Part shown: positions 13,346 through 24,159 of the stretch, piece by piece
How the letters are laid out: each line of letters starts with the position of its first letter
Position numbering within the stretch: position 1 is the stretch's first letter
Source: Phymorhynchus buccinoides
Lineage: Eukaryota; Mollusca; Gastropoda; Neogastropoda; Raphitomidae
Assembly: GCA_017654935.2 (NCBI GenBank)
Contig: CM065699.1
Coordinates: 11,907,966-11,971,965, forward strand
DNA length: 64,000 bases
Direction: 5' to 3'
Program-made: the position numbers and the translations under genes
The notes under the pieces: generated by a model
What the model saw: only the letters and a program-made list of their open reading frames with translations
Databases searched by the model: none
What the model was told of the DNA's origin: nothing

Positions 13346-14579
13346 GAGGAGGTTAAATTTATTGGAACTGGTCAAGCCATAAATAATGTTATGAACACTG
13401 TACATTTACACAGACCCTGGTAAGCGACATTGATAAATGGACTTATGTTTCATTGTGTGTGTGTGTGTGTGAGTGAGCGTGCGTGCGTGCACACACACCT
13501 GTCTATAATTCTCTGTGACTCTTTCTTTTTCCTTGCCTCTCTGTCTGCCATTCCCTAGTTCTCCCTCTCTTCCTCCTTGTTTCACTTTGTTCATTCTATG
13601 TCCATCTCGTCCGAACACTGTCTATCTATTTCTTTTTCTTCTTTTTGGTTTCTCCTCGAAAAGACAAATGACAAGTTGTTGATGTTTCAAAACTTAAACA
13701 ACATTGAAACATGCTTGCTTTCTTCAAGACAGTAAATTGCCTCAATGAAATAGAAACGGAAAAAAGTAGATACTTGTACCAACTATCTTTAAAAGTAATC
13801 CTTTTTAAAAAGCAAAAAATAAAACAAAAACAGTATGTAAAACCGACTTTTGTTATCAGGTTTATTGCATTTATAGATGCTTTGTTTGATTTTGAAAATT
13901 TCAAATGTACTTTCTTTTCCCTTTGCTTCTTTTACTTTCTTTCTTTCTTTCTTTCTCTGATCATAATTCAGGTAAAATCATTCAATTTGCCTTGTGCGTT
14001 TATTTAATTCTTTCAGCTTATGGTTAAGAATGACAGTTTTTAGTTATCCCTTGCTTTCTTGTTTATTTCCCTTGATAATCTTGGCAACTGGTTTAATAGT
14101 ACGTATTCAATTAATTCATGTAAAGCATGACAGTACTTATGTGTTGTATTTGCCAGCTGCCGTATCTACAGTACATGTACAATGGTAAAAGTAGGCACAA
14201 TATAAACTTCTAGCTTGTTGATGCCATTATTCTTTCTTTGGATACAAATGTTATATGTGTTGTTGGTGAATGAAAAACTATTTAAACCAAAAAAGAAACG
14301 GAAAAAAATGAACACTAACAATCTTAAAAAGAAAGATCAAAGAATGCGTTATTACATAGCGATGTAAAGAAAGCGGTTGGTTCGTTACAAAAATGTAAAA
14401 AAAAATTGTCCTGTAGTTTAAAACCAATGGCAATATCCAAAATGGAATGGCTAGTTAGTTATTTTTGGGGTAAGTTTCAACCTTCCACAACATTTCAAGA
14501 AGCCTCTTCACACCTGTAAACGTAAGTGGTGACAAACATACCACACATATTTATTTCTCTTGTATTTTGCTATTTATTA

Positions 14580-14633
14580 ACACACATACACACATGCTCG
14601 CACACATGCACGGATGTACATAAGCACAGAGAG

Positions 14634-14702
<69 letters not shown>

Positions 14703-14830
14703 CATGAAACTGAACAAAGATGCCTGTGTGCATGCACTCATACACATATGCACATGCACAGGCATATGCACAAACGTCTGCATGTGTGCACACACACACA
14801 CCACAGAGATAGACCCTTTTCTCTCTCTGT

Positions 14831-14873
<43 letters not shown>

Positions 14874-15017
14874 CACACGCACACGCACACGCACACACGC
14901 ACACACACACACATTTCCCCCTCCCACCCCATTCAACCACATTCTCAACACTTATGCAAGCACGCACATATGCTCATATGCACGCAAACACCTCTGGCAT
15001 AGTTAAAAGTCAGAGTG

Positions 15018-15090
<73 letters not shown>
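14580..15090. repeat. (CA)n cluster
   Basis: Three long CA tracts (about 14636-14700, 14829-14912 and 15019-15090) with degenerate CA-rich linkers containing gcacatgcacaggcatatgc. Open frames on both strands are Thr-His or Cys-Val repeats, not genes. Confidence 0.95.
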
Positions 15091-15092
<2 letters not shown>

Positions 15093-15557
15093 CATTCTTG
15101 TTTGTACTTGCATTTCCATTCTCATATGCATTAGCGTGTATAGTGTTCAGATATATCATACTTCCACACGCATAACTGAACTTAACATGGAAAGAAAATC
15201 CCCGACTTTCTCAGATACGCACCGGTGCGTTCACTGACAATTGCGTTGATGCATACACTGACTTTATAATTAACACAGATTCAAGCAGAAGAACCCACGG
15301 TGAATGTGAATGGACAAAGATGGGAAAAAAAGAAGAAGAAGAAAAGGTGCAAGAGAAAAATGTTACAAGAGTGGGATTAAGGGATTTACTTTAGAGGTTT
15401 TGCTGAGTTGAAGTGGAAGGCGTACAGAATGAAACGCTCTTCAATGAGTTGAGAAGAAGCAGAACTGGGGGTGTGGGTGGTTAAGACGTTGGGATTGACT
15501 TTGAGGATGCAAGGGGGGTGAAGTGAGTTTCAATGGCTTGAACTGTATGAACTCCCC

Positions 15558-15590
<33 letters not shown>

Positions 15591-15947
15591 CCGACTCTCT
15601 CCCCTTTGTCCATCATTTGTTTTTGTATTTGTACTCCCAGTTTCTGTACGCTCGTTTTTGTCTGTCTTTAAAGGGAAAACAACCGATCCCAGGGATCGGG
15701 TATTTCTCGCCAGAAAAGCTCTGCCTCGCGGTGGCTCGCACAACAGGGAACAAAGAAGGGCGAACCGTCTCTCTCGCCAGCTGTGATTCAAATGCGGCGC
15801 GTGCTCAGCGCCTCCCCTCTTTTATAGTCCGGCCGTGCCTTTAAGCACTTTTACTTGCAAAAGTAGAAAAACATTTTACCAACATTTTCTAAATGATGAA
15901 AGTTTTGTCCAAGGAGTGTATCTGAATGTTCCACGGGGTTGGAAGAT

Positions 15948-16194
15948 TTAACCCTTTCACCGCCAATGTCGCATTTATGCACCACAATGGTTTAACACCC
16001 ATGTCACTGAAAGGCATCAAATCAGGGCCTGTTATCCGAAGACCCTATTTTCTTGATTTGGGGAGGTAAGGATAGGCCTAATGTTATACATGTCACAGAG
16101 GAATTCCCAAAGTTCTAGATCCATTTTTTTCTCTACCCAGTGTAGTGTCATGGTATTTTTTGGGCCGAAAAATGGCTGGCGTTGAAAGGGTTAA
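15948..16194 (+). mobile_element. MITE family A, copy 2
   Basis: 247 bp from TTAACCCTTTCACCGCCA to ggcgttgaaagggttaa. The internal ggcatcaaatcagggcc and cacagaggaattccc blocks match copies at 11403 and 46893. Confidence 0.88.
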
Positions 16195-16213
16195 AACAAA
16201 TATCAACACTGAT

Positions 16214-16697
16214 TACCATATTTTTCAGACTATAAGGTGATACTTTTTTTTCCGAGACTGAGACCCCTGCACCTTATACAATGTGATGATATTAACATAG
16301 TATTGTGATCAATGCATGGAATATGAAATTGCGCAATACTATATATTATGCTTGTTGTGGCTAAAACAATGACAAATAGGATTTTGTAGTAGCAAGAGAT
16401 GTCATGTATGTATGATTTACTGTAGTGTGCTGTTTCACTGATGTCACACCGCAGCAGAAATGCACCAACATGATGCTGTAAGCTTGTGTTTGTATGACAG
16501 CTATGCACCAGATATAATGTTTGTATATGTACGTGTGTTTGTGGGGGGAAAGGGAAAAAGTTTAATATAAAAAAAAGGGAAAAAAAAGTTTTTTAAAAAA
16601 AGTAAGAAAGTATAATAGCAAAGTCTGATTATTTTTTGGTTAATTTGGGGGGCGCGCCTTATAATCAGGTGTGCCTTATAGTCCGAAAAATATGGTA
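16214..16697. mobile_element. MITE family C with enlarged interior
   Basis: The left end taccatatttttcagactat is inversely repeated at the right end atagtccgaaaaatatggta. Subterminal ccttatacaatgtga and gcgccttataatcagg are family signatures. The 480-bp interior includes A-rich and TG-rich filler. No ORF. Confidence 0.85.
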
Positions 16698-16845
16698 ATA
16701 GGATTGTTTAAAAAAAAGAAAAGGTGGATAGCTAGGATATTGTGCATAATATTTTGTGAGTAAATTGAGATCGGTATCCAGGCTGAATAGCGATTCTCAA
16801 AACAGCGACTTACAGGATTACCTTAAAGTTAAACCGTAATAAAAG

Positions 16846-17006
16846 TACAGTGGAACCTCTCTTATAAGACCTCCCATTATGAGACTGCCTCCCACATAAG
16901 ACCTACTTTGAGACATTGCCCTTCTTTGTAAGTATTAACATTACCTCCCTTACAAGACCTCATTTTGGATGAGTTTTGAAGGTCTTATAAGGGAGGTTCC
17001 ACTGTA
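16846..17006. mobile_element. MITE family B, copy 1 (TA-flanked)
   Basis: 161 bp with inverted ends tacagtggaacctctcttat and ataagggaggttccactgta. TA at each end is consistent with a Tc1/mariner-like TA target. It ends 50 bp upstream of the first recognised coding exon. Confidence 0.88.
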
Positions 17007-17056
17007 TTTGTTATAATGTTGTGTATTTAGAAACAAATGTTTTGTGTTTGTTCCAG

Positions 17057-17140
17057 GACTACATGTCCAAGGCGCGTGAACTGGAGAGAGAACTCAGGAG
17101 TCTGACCATCGATAAAACAAGAGCACAGTCCTTGTTAGAG
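17057..17140 (+). CDS. Coiled-coil gene, exon encoding visible residues 1-28
   Basis: First recognisable exon of the single protein-coding gene. It follows tttgttccag and ends before gtagag, both phase 0. Its 28 codons run DYMSKARELERELRS to SLLE, with hydrophobic residues about every third and fourth position, i.e. four heptads. The read-through frame beyond 17140 enters CT-rich intron and a MITE, so splicing here is preferred. There is no initiator context, so the true N-terminus is upstream. I do not recognise the orthologue; the composition fits a structural coiled-coil protein. Confidence 0.75.
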
Positions 17141-17422
17141 GTAGAGATCACTATTTCTCTTACTCTAAGTCTCTCTGATTTGTATCTCTCTGTCTCTGTC
17201 CCTAACTCATTCTCTCTGTGTTTCTTTGAGACTAATCTCCCTCTCTCTCCCTCCCTTTCTTTCTCTCATTTATCTTTATATTTTGCATATTTGGAGGTGA
17301 AAAAAACTGCTCAAAACCGCATGATCTGGTGCACTGACATAAAAAAGGCGATGTCCAATTTTGAAGCCAGGCGAATCGAGACAAAGGAAAGCAATGCCAG
17401 CAGTGTTTATTTGGAGCAGCCA

Positions 17423-17757
17423 GGGTCGAGTTTCTCTAGACGACGGTCGCCGCGCGCATAACTGTTACGCCAAAAGGGGTCTAAGAAACACTTTAGAAAA
17501 GGTTTGCAGAAAAATATTACAAGCTCTTGTCTGATTGGTAAAAAAAAGAGTTATTATTTTAGCCAAACTTTAATGGACCAATCAACAACAAGAAATGTGT
17601 TCACCTCATGCAAGTCACGTGATAGTTCGCCGGGAGATACTTTGGGAGTAGCCACAAAACGTTTGCGGCTATCATCGGCAAAAGAGGTGTTTCTTAGTAC
17701 CGTTTTGGCCGATTTGCGATCGCGCTACGTAACGTTAGCCCTTGTGAAACGGCCCCC
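17423..17757 (-). mobile_element. MITE family D, copy 2
   Basis: Reverse-orientation copy of 1406-1737. It begins gggtcgagtttctctaga and ends cttgtgaaacggccccc. It lies in the intron after the first exon. Confidence 0.75.
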
Positions 17758-18004
17758 TGGTTCAGCTCTGATCCTACCCTGTCTCCATTGCCACAGGCAG
17801 TCCAAGGCGAGGAGGATCAGCCTCACCAGAATGTTCAAATCCACTCTACAACCAAGTGATGGGAGATTCATGGACCTACTCGCCGAGCGGCGGTTGAACA
17901 TCATCATCATGTGCTTTGCAAACATGCACGCATACATGTGTATGCTCAGACCTTAAAGTTTATTTGTTTTCGATATAATGATTCGTAACTTTGGCCTATT
18001 TCAG

Positions 18005-18136
18005 GAATGTCAGTCACGGGTGAGCCGCCAGGACGAGGTCATAGGTCAGCTGAGGGGGGAGAACTCCAACCTGAACCACGACATCGACCAGCTGATCTCC
18101 CTTATCAGTGTTGCACGATCCACCGGACAATGGCAG
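18005..18136 (+). CDS. Coiled-coil gene, exon encoding visible residues 29-72
   Basis: Preceded by gcctatttcag and followed by gtcagg, phase 0 at both ends. 44 codons begin ECQSRVSRQDEVIGQLRGEN and end ARSTGQWQ. The first 30 residues are strongly amphipathic; the last 12 are Ser/Thr/Gly-rich and likely loosen the helix. 44 is four hendecads rather than a heptad multiple. The codon-level signal is clear against AT-rich flanks, because the exon is GC-richer. Confidence 0.82.
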
Positions 18137-18429
18137 GTCAGGAACGCCACTATTGCTCGAACCGCCAATGCCTTTCAGTTGTGTGTTGTAGATCATGTAT
18201 TTTCAGCGTTAGTTGGTTTTTTTAAGAGATCTGCGAAAAGCGTTTATGAAAAAAAAGAAAGGGATTGAAAAGTGTATTGGTGAATACTTTAAGTTTTGAT
18301 AAAAGGGAGAGGGCGGGGGGAGATAGACGATGACAATGAGAAAAAGGCCATCAGCCCCTACAGTATAAAAATACAATTCAGACAACAAAACACGTTTATT
18401 TTTAACAGATATTAAATGCAACACATTAT

Positions 18430-18446
18430 CTGTGAGAGTGTGAGAG

Positions 18447-18540
<94 letters not shown>

Positions 18541-18545
18541 CGTGC
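18430..18545. repeat. (TG)n microsatellite
   Basis: Long TG tract with GAGTG and TGCG interruptions, inside the intron. Confidence 0.97.
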
Positions 18546-18643
18546 GTACACGAAAGATAGAGACCTGAAATTTAATGAATAATGAATACTGACCATGTTA
18601 TTTGACCACAGTTTACCATTTGTGTTATTCCTGTGTGTTTCAG

Positions 18644-18717
18644 ACGGATACTGTTCGCTTTCGGGAGATCAAAGCAGAGCAGGTGTTTGGGAATTTGCAG
18701 GACACCTACTCCAAACT
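18644..18717 (+). CDS. Coiled-coil gene, exon encoding visible residues 73-97 (ends phase 2)
   Basis: Follows cctgtgtgtttcag and ends ccaaact before gtgagc. 24 codons plus two bases encode TDTVRFREIKAEQVFGNLQD and then TYSKL once joined to the next exon. This is the only intron of the gene that does not split between codons. The downstream exon at 20044 supplies the missing base and keeps the frame open, which supports both boundaries. Confidence 0.72.
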
Positions 18718-19209
18718 GTGAGCATCATCGCATTGGCAATATCGTTCTTTAGCCACCCCCTCATGTTTACGACCCTCAATCTCAAAGTCTGCTTCTTTCA
18801 GTTTTTTGTAAATAATCCTAGGCTGATCCTAACCCTATCCCTTTCCCAAAAATGGCTTAATGTTGTTTCTCAGTGAAAATGAATTTGAGGGGGTGACTAA
18901 AGTACACGATAGCCGTTGTGTGTAACAGCTCTATGCTGCATGTTGATAAAGCTGTGTGGCTATCAGTTCTGACTATCAGATAGCAGAGGAAACAGCTATT
19001 CATGAAACCTTGGCTGGAATTTGTTTATGGATGATGAGTACCTTGCTCAAGATGCAAATCCACGAGATTTTGCTGAGTTGTACAAAATTAGAATGTTTTT
19101 CACATGTTGGAAATGCTCTAAACAGGCTTGTAAAAGACATTAACTGACACGCATTGTATAAGAGACATTCTCAATCTGTCTATAGAACTCTTAATACATA
19201 TCTGTATTG

Positions 19210-19345
19210 TTAAAGATTTGGGACTTTACTGGTGTTGCACTGCCTCCAGGCATTGCCTCCAGGATCGTTCCCACCATCTTTATATCTACTAATGTCCCAT
19301 ATGTGTCTGTTCCAGACCGGAGGACGTTAAGCAGATTTTCACCAT
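19210..19345 (-). repeat. Dispersed repeat P, minus strand
   Basis: Contains the reverse complement of cattagtagatataaagatg and of cctggaggcagtgcaac. Plus-strand copies lie at 23764-23893, 47325-47445 and 54598-54718. It mimics an acceptor (tctgttccag) at 19315 but is repeat sequence, not an exon. Confidence 0.8.
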
Positions 19346-19448
19346 CATCTGTAGAACTCTTTCCCCCTGTCTCTCCAGATAATAATGTCTGTAGTCTCTG
19401 TTCTCTCAGTTACTGTCTCTCTCTGCTTGTTTCTTTCACCCTGTCGCA

Positions 19449-19449
<1 letters not shown>

Positions 19450-19524
<75 letters not shown>

Positions 19525-19526
19525 GT

Positions 19527-19607
<81 letters not shown>

Positions 19608-19803
19608 TTCTTTCTCCATATTCTCTCCCTCATCTACTCTCTCAATCTGTCTCTCTCTCTTTCTCGTTCCCTTTCTCCCTGCCTCTCTTTTCTCCTTCTT
19701 TCTTAGCTCCCCTCTTTTTGTCTGTCTGTCTGTCTCTCTTTCTCTCGTTCCTTTTCTCCATTCATCACTCTCTCTTTCCTCCCTCTTCCTTTCTAACGTC
19801 ATC

Positions 19804-19877
<74 letters not shown>

Positions 19878-19935
19878 CCTCTCTCTCTCTCCCTTTCTCT
19901 CTTCTCTCTCTCTTCTCCCTCCCTCTCTCTCCTCT

Positions 19936-20013
<78 letters not shown>
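19450..20013. repeat. (CT)n microsatellite cluster directly upstream of an acceptor
   Basis: Over 550 bp of CT-rich repeat ends 30 bp before the cag acceptor of the 20044 exon, so it extends that exon's polypyrimidine tract enormously. Confidence 0.96.
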
Positions 20014-20043
20014 AAAATTCACCACTACCTTTCCATCTCACAG

Positions 20044-20170
20044 ACGCCCAACGGCCACAGAATCGTCACAGCTGCAGGAACTGCGCAGTCAGCTGCGCCG
20101 CCGTGATGACAGGATAGAGAGCCTGCAGCAGGAGATAGAAACACTGAGGACCTCCACCCCTTCCTTCCAG
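20044..20170 (+). CDS. Coiled-coil gene, exon encoding visible residues 97-139 (minimal form)
   Basis: Acceptor ccatctcacag; first donor after ccttccttccag at 20170. It starts phase 2, completing the codon left by the exon at 18644, and ends phase 0. It encodes LRPTATESSQLQELRSQLRR, then RDDRIESLQQEIETLRTS and TPSFQ. From 20171 the donor region is tandemly repeated with the frame kept open for several units, so the real exon may be longer by one or more 31-residue blocks. Confidence 0.78.
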
Positions 20171-20817
20171 GTAGGCAGACACCTTTTGAACACCATTTAT
20201 GACAGGATAGAGAGCCTGCAGCAGGAGATTGAAACACTGAGAACCTCCACCCCTTCCTTCCAGGTAGGCAGACACCTTTTGAACACCATTTATGACAGGA
20301 TAGAGAGCCTGCAGCAGGAGATTGAAACACTGAGAACCTCCACCCCTTCCTTCCAGGTAGGCAGACACCTTTTGAACACCATTGATGACAGGATAGAGAG
20401 CCTGCAGCAGGAGATAGAAACACTGAGAACATCCACCCCTTCCTTCCAGGTAGACAGACACCTTTTGAACACCATTGATGACAGGATAGAGAGCCTGCAG
20501 CAGGAGATAGAAACACTGAGGACATCCACCCCTTCCTTCCAGGTAGGCAGACACCTTTTGAACACCATTTATGACAGGATAGAGAGCCTGCAGCAGGAGA
20601 TAGAAACACTGAGGACATCCACCCCTTCCTTCCAGGTAGGCAGACACCTTTTGAACATTATTTATGACAGGATGGAGAGCCTGCAGCAGGAGATAGAAAC
20701 ACAGGACATCCACCCCTTCCTTCCAGGTAGGCAGACACCTTTTGAACATTATTTATGACAGGATGGAGAGCCTGCAGCAGGAGATAGAAACACAGGACAT
20801 CCACCCCTTCCTTCCAG
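20171..20817 (+). repeat. Seven-unit 93/91-bp array multiplying a splice donor (8 donors in total)
   Basis: Each unit starts at a donor (gtaggcag, once gtagacag) and ends in ccttccttccag, so donors lie at 20171, 20264, 20357, 20450, 20543, 20636, 20727 and 20818. The first five spacings are 93 bp (31 codons), with no stop in the coding frame. Units 6 and 7 lose two bases (acactgagg to acacagg) and shift the frame. Read through, each in-frame unit would add VGRHLLNTIYDRIESLQQEI plus ETLRTSTPSFQ. Minus-strand open frames across the array are shadows. Confidence 0.93.
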
Positions 20818-20904
20818 GTAGGCAGACACCTTTTGAACATCATTTATGGAATGGTTTACTACCCAGGCATCAGAACTGTCAGAGGATTCAGAAGATTTCA
20901 GAGG

Positions 20905-21275
20905 ATTAACTCATTCAAGTCGTTCTGGAATTAATAGATAGTTGTCAATTTTATGCATTTGCTTCAAGGGAAGTAAATCTGTGTGCACACAATACCTTGG
21001 TCACTTCTAAACTTGCGTCACTCCCTTAGACCACAATTTTGCCCCTGACTTTACTTTTGTAGTGGTCCGTTGTGGGGGAACCAATCGGTGTAGAGTTTTT
21101 CTATGTAAAAAAGTCTGATCTACCACTTCCCTATGTCTAAACCTGAAGTAAAAAGCCGTAATCTTCTTTCATTTCCCCTTTTGTCTTTGTATGTTTTGTT
21201 TGTGTGCATGGCTGGAGTGATTTGTGATTTTTTTAAAATAATTCAAAATCGTTGCGATGCGAATGAGTTGAGAAT
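20905..21275 (+). mobile_element. MITE family E, copy 1 (TTAA-type ends)
   Basis: Begins ttaactcattcaagtcgttc and ends gcgatgcgaatgagttgag. A second copy at 40956-41348 shares gtaaatctgtgtgcacac, ctgatctaccacttcccta and ctggagtgatttgtga. Inverted ends TTAACTCATTC and GAATGAGTTga mark a short TTAA-associated element. Confidence 0.8.
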
Positions 21276-21544
21276 TTTTGAGGATTAGCTTCTCTTGTCA
21301 GAGGTTTTGGCTTTTGATTCAGTGCTATCTTTTCTGTTAAAGACCCACCATGTCACTTGTCAAAATCACGTTTTTCACGTGTGTTCCCTCTTATAGCTGG
21401 TAAGAAATCTTCCTAGCATAAGAGGGAATGTGACACGCGACGTGGGGGTGGCTTTAAATAGCATTTTAAAGTAATTTCTAACTTAATTAAGCTTTTTTGG
21501 TGAAGTTGGGAACTCCATGCAAGCACACGCATGCACACGCATGC

Positions 21545-21548
<4 letters not shown>

Positions 21549-21597
<49 letters not shown>
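21549..21597. repeat. (CA)n microsatellite
   Basis: About 24 CA units preceded by gcatgcacacgcatgcac repeats. Confidence 0.96.
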
Positions 21598-21599
<2 letters not shown>

Positions 21600-21654
21600 A
21601 ACACACACTTTGCATGCATGCACATTCGCATGACATTTAAGATAATACTTTTGA

Positions 21655-23305
21655 GACTCCTGGGATTGATAGTTGTGGTAGTTTAATACTGAGCATGATA
21701 TGGTGAACTACCCTGACTAAGTCCTTCTCTGTGTTTCTCCACTCCAGGGATTGATAGTTGTGGTAGTTTAATACTGAACATGATATGTGAACTACCCTGA
21801 CTAAGTCCTCTGTGTTTCTCCACTCCTGGGATTGACAGTTGTGGTAGTTTAATACTGAGCATGATATGTGAACTACCCTGACTAAGTCCTTCTCTGTGTT
21901 TCTCCACTCCAGGGATTGATAGTTGTGGTAGTTTAATACTGAACATGATATGTGAACTACCCTGACTAAGTCCTCTGTGTTTCTCCACTCCAGGGATTGA
22001 TAGTTGTGGTACAGTTTAATACTGAGCATGATATGTGAACTACCCTGACTAAGTCCTTCTCTGTGTTTCTCCACTCCAGGGATTGATAGTTGTGGTACAG
22101 TTTAATACTGAGCGTGATATGGTGAACTACCCTGACTAAGTCCTTCTCTGTGTTTCTCCACTCCAGGGATTGATAGTTGTGGTACAGTTTAATACTGAAC
22201 ATGATATGTGAACTACCCTGACTAAGTCCTCTGTGTTTCTCCACTCCTGGGATTGATAGTTGTGGTACAGTTTAATACTGAACATGATATGTGAACTACC
22301 CTGACTAAGTCCTCTGTGTTTCTCCACTCCAGGGATTGATAGTTGTGGTACAGTTTAATACTGAGCATGATATGTGAACTACCCTGACTAAGTCCTTCTC
22401 TGTGTTTCTCCACTCCAGGGATTGATAGTTGTGGTACAGTTTAATACTGAACATGATATGTGAACTACCCTGACTAAGTCCTTCTCTGTGTTTCTCCACT
22501 CCAGGGATTGATAGTTGTGGTACAGTTTAATACTGAGCGTGATATGGTGAACTACCCTGACTAAGTCCTTCTCTGTGTTTCTCCACTCCAGGGATTGATA
22601 GTTGTGGTACAGTTTAATACTGAACATGATATGTGAACTACCCTGACTAAGTCCTCTGTGTTTCTCCACTCCAGGGATTGATAGTTGTGGTACAGTTTAA
22701 TACTGAGCATGATATGTGAACTACCCTGACTAAGTCCTCTGTGTTTCTCCACTCCAGGGATTGATAGTTGTGGTACAGTTTAATACTGAGCGTGATATGT
22801 GAACTACCCTGACTAAGTCCTTCTCTGTGTTTCTCCACTCCAGGGATTGATAGTTGTGGTACAGTTTAATACTGAACATGATATGTGAACTACCCTGACT
22901 AAGTCCTCTGTGTTTCTCCACTCCTGGGATTGATAGTTGTGGTACAGTTTAATACTGAACATGATATGTGAACTACCCTGACTAAGTCCTCTGTGTTTCT
23001 CCACTCCAGGGATTGATAGTTGTGGTACAGTTTAATACTGAGCATGATATGTGAACTACCCTGACTAAGTCCTTCTCTGTGTTTCTCCACTCCAGGGATT
23101 GATAGTTGTGGTACAGTTTAATACTGAACATGATATGTGAACTACCCTGACTAAGTCCTTCTCTGTGTTTCTCCACTCCAGGGATTGATAGTTGTGGTAG
23201 TTTAATACTGAACATGATATGGTGAACTACCCTGACTAAGTCCTCTGTGTTTCTCCACTCCTGGGATTGATAGTTGTGGTACAGTTTAATACTGAGCATG
23301 ATATG
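21655..23305. repeat. Minisatellite of 20 copies (82-87 bp) ending at an exon
   Basis: The unit contains ggattgatagttgtggtaca, gtttaatactga, catgatatgtgaactaccct and the acceptor-like ctctgtgtttctccactcca followed by g. Copies differ by a TTC/none indel in gtccttctctg, gcat/acat/gcgt and ccagg/cctgg. The last copy runs into the exon at 23315 within 10 bp. On the minus strand it yields false MEKHRGLSQGSSH open frames. Confidence 0.95.
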
Positions 23306-23314
23306 TGAGGCCAG

Positions 23315-23398
23315 GGGGACTCTGGGGACTTTTCCATTGGCCGACTGAAGGCTGATCTGCATAAACTGGAAAAACGAACAGAGGACCTGCAGTATGAG
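23315..23398 (+). CDS. Coiled-coil gene, exon encoding visible residues 140-167
   Basis: Begins after gtgaggccag and ends before gtaata. It has 28 codons, GDSGDFSIGRLKADLHKLEK then RTEDLQYE, phase 0. The acceptor is weak: no pyrimidine tract immediately precedes it, because the flanking minisatellite ends there. One of the upstream unit-borne tttctccactccag sequences could help, but splicing at those would introduce stops. The encoded segment after residue 8 is regular coiled coil. Confidence 0.75.
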
Positions 23399-23540
23399 GT
23401 AATAGAAGAGAGAACGAATAAAATAAAAATACACAGGGAGGGGGTAGAAAGAGATTAATAATGGTTAAGTCTGAAGATGCAAACGTATGTATTCTAGTGG
23501 GTGACGTTAAAGTCACACATGCACGTATGCACGCACACGT

Positions 23541-23607
<67 letters not shown>
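23541..23607. repeat. (CA)n microsatellite
   Basis: About 33 CA units ending 22 bp upstream of the pseudo-exon at 23630. Confidence 0.97.
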
Positions 23608-23610
<3 letters not shown>

Positions 23611-23629
23611 TCAAGATAGCACATATCAG

Positions 23630-23749
23630 ATTCAAACGATGGAAAGGAGGATCAGTTCTCTGCATACTCAGCTAGGTGAACTGAAGAAAGATGTGGCTGT
23701 GAAAGAGGCAGTCTTGCAGAGAACACCAACCATCATGCCAACAACATAG
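23630..23749 (+). pseudogene. Pseudo-exon, degenerate duplicate of the exon at 23959
   Basis: After acatatcag the frame reads IQTMERRISSLHTQLGELKK, nearly the same as the functional IQARERKISSLQTQLGDLKK. An eight-base insertion (gtcttgca after aaagaggca) then shifts the frame to a TAG at 23747-23749. No good donor follows, and repeat P is inserted just downstream. It could serve only as a poison or terminal exon. Confidence 0.75.
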
Positions 23750-23763
23750 CTTTATATACAGAA

Positions 23764-23893
23764 TGAAAATCTGTTTAACGTACTCCGGTCTGGAACAAAC
23801 ACATGGGACATTAGTAGATATAAAGATGGTGGGACCGATCCTGGAGGCAATTCCCGGAGGCAGTGCAACAGCAGTAAAGTCCCAAATTTTTAA
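23764..23893 (+). repeat. Dispersed repeat P, plus strand
   Basis: Contains gacattagtagatataaaga and ggaggcagtgcaacagc. It has an internal duplication (ggaggcaattcccggaggcag) not present in the 47325 copy. Confidence 0.8.
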
Positions 23894-23958
23894 CAATACA
23901 GATAAGTAAGATAAATTTATATACAGACTTGATTTATTTCATTTTATATCGTTTTCAG

Positions 23959-24105
23959 ATTCAGGCGAGGGAGAGAAAGATCAGTTCTCTGCAGACTCAG
24001 CTGGGTGACCTGAAGAAAGAGGTGGCGGTGAAAGAGGCAGAGAACACCAACCATCTGCAGACCATCAGAATGCTGCAGGACAAGGGTGCTGCCAACACTG
24101 CTCAG
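23959..24105 (+). CDS. Coiled-coil gene, exon encoding visible residues 168-216
   Basis: Acceptor atcgttttcag, donor gtgatt. 49 codons (seven heptads), phase 0 both sides, begin IQARERKISSLQTQLGDLKK and continue through EVAVKEAENTNHLQTIRMLQ to GAANTAQ. It is the intact member of a tandem exon pair with 23630. The predicted helix is continuous apart from the Gly-Ala-Ala end. Confidence 0.85.
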
Positions 24106-24159
24106 GTGATTTGGGGCAGTGGGGGGGCATTGTTGTGGGCATGTACGGTGGAACCCCGC

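Noticed and set aside
15660..15845. Promoter or CpG-like first exon near the GC-rich stretch
   Set aside because: The segment has tttaaaggg and cctttaagc near its ends, suggesting a short inverted-end element. No initiator, TATA or splice donor was convincing.
17141..17461. Read-through extension of the first exon
   Set aside because: The frame is open but passes through CT-rich intron and a MITE that also occurs at 1406, and coiled-coil periodicity ends at the GT donor.
19316..19400. Acceptor-like tctgttccag followed by an open frame
   Set aside because: It falls inside dispersed repeat P, present four times in both orientations.
20025..20843. Minus-strand open frames of up to 227 codons over the 93-bp array
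   Set aside because: They are antisense shadows of an in-frame plus-strand repeat continuous with a coiled-coil exon.
21637..23434. Minus-strand frames repeating MEKHRGLSQGSSH
   Set aside because: Generated by the 82-87-bp minisatellite. Unit length differences break each frame after a few copies.
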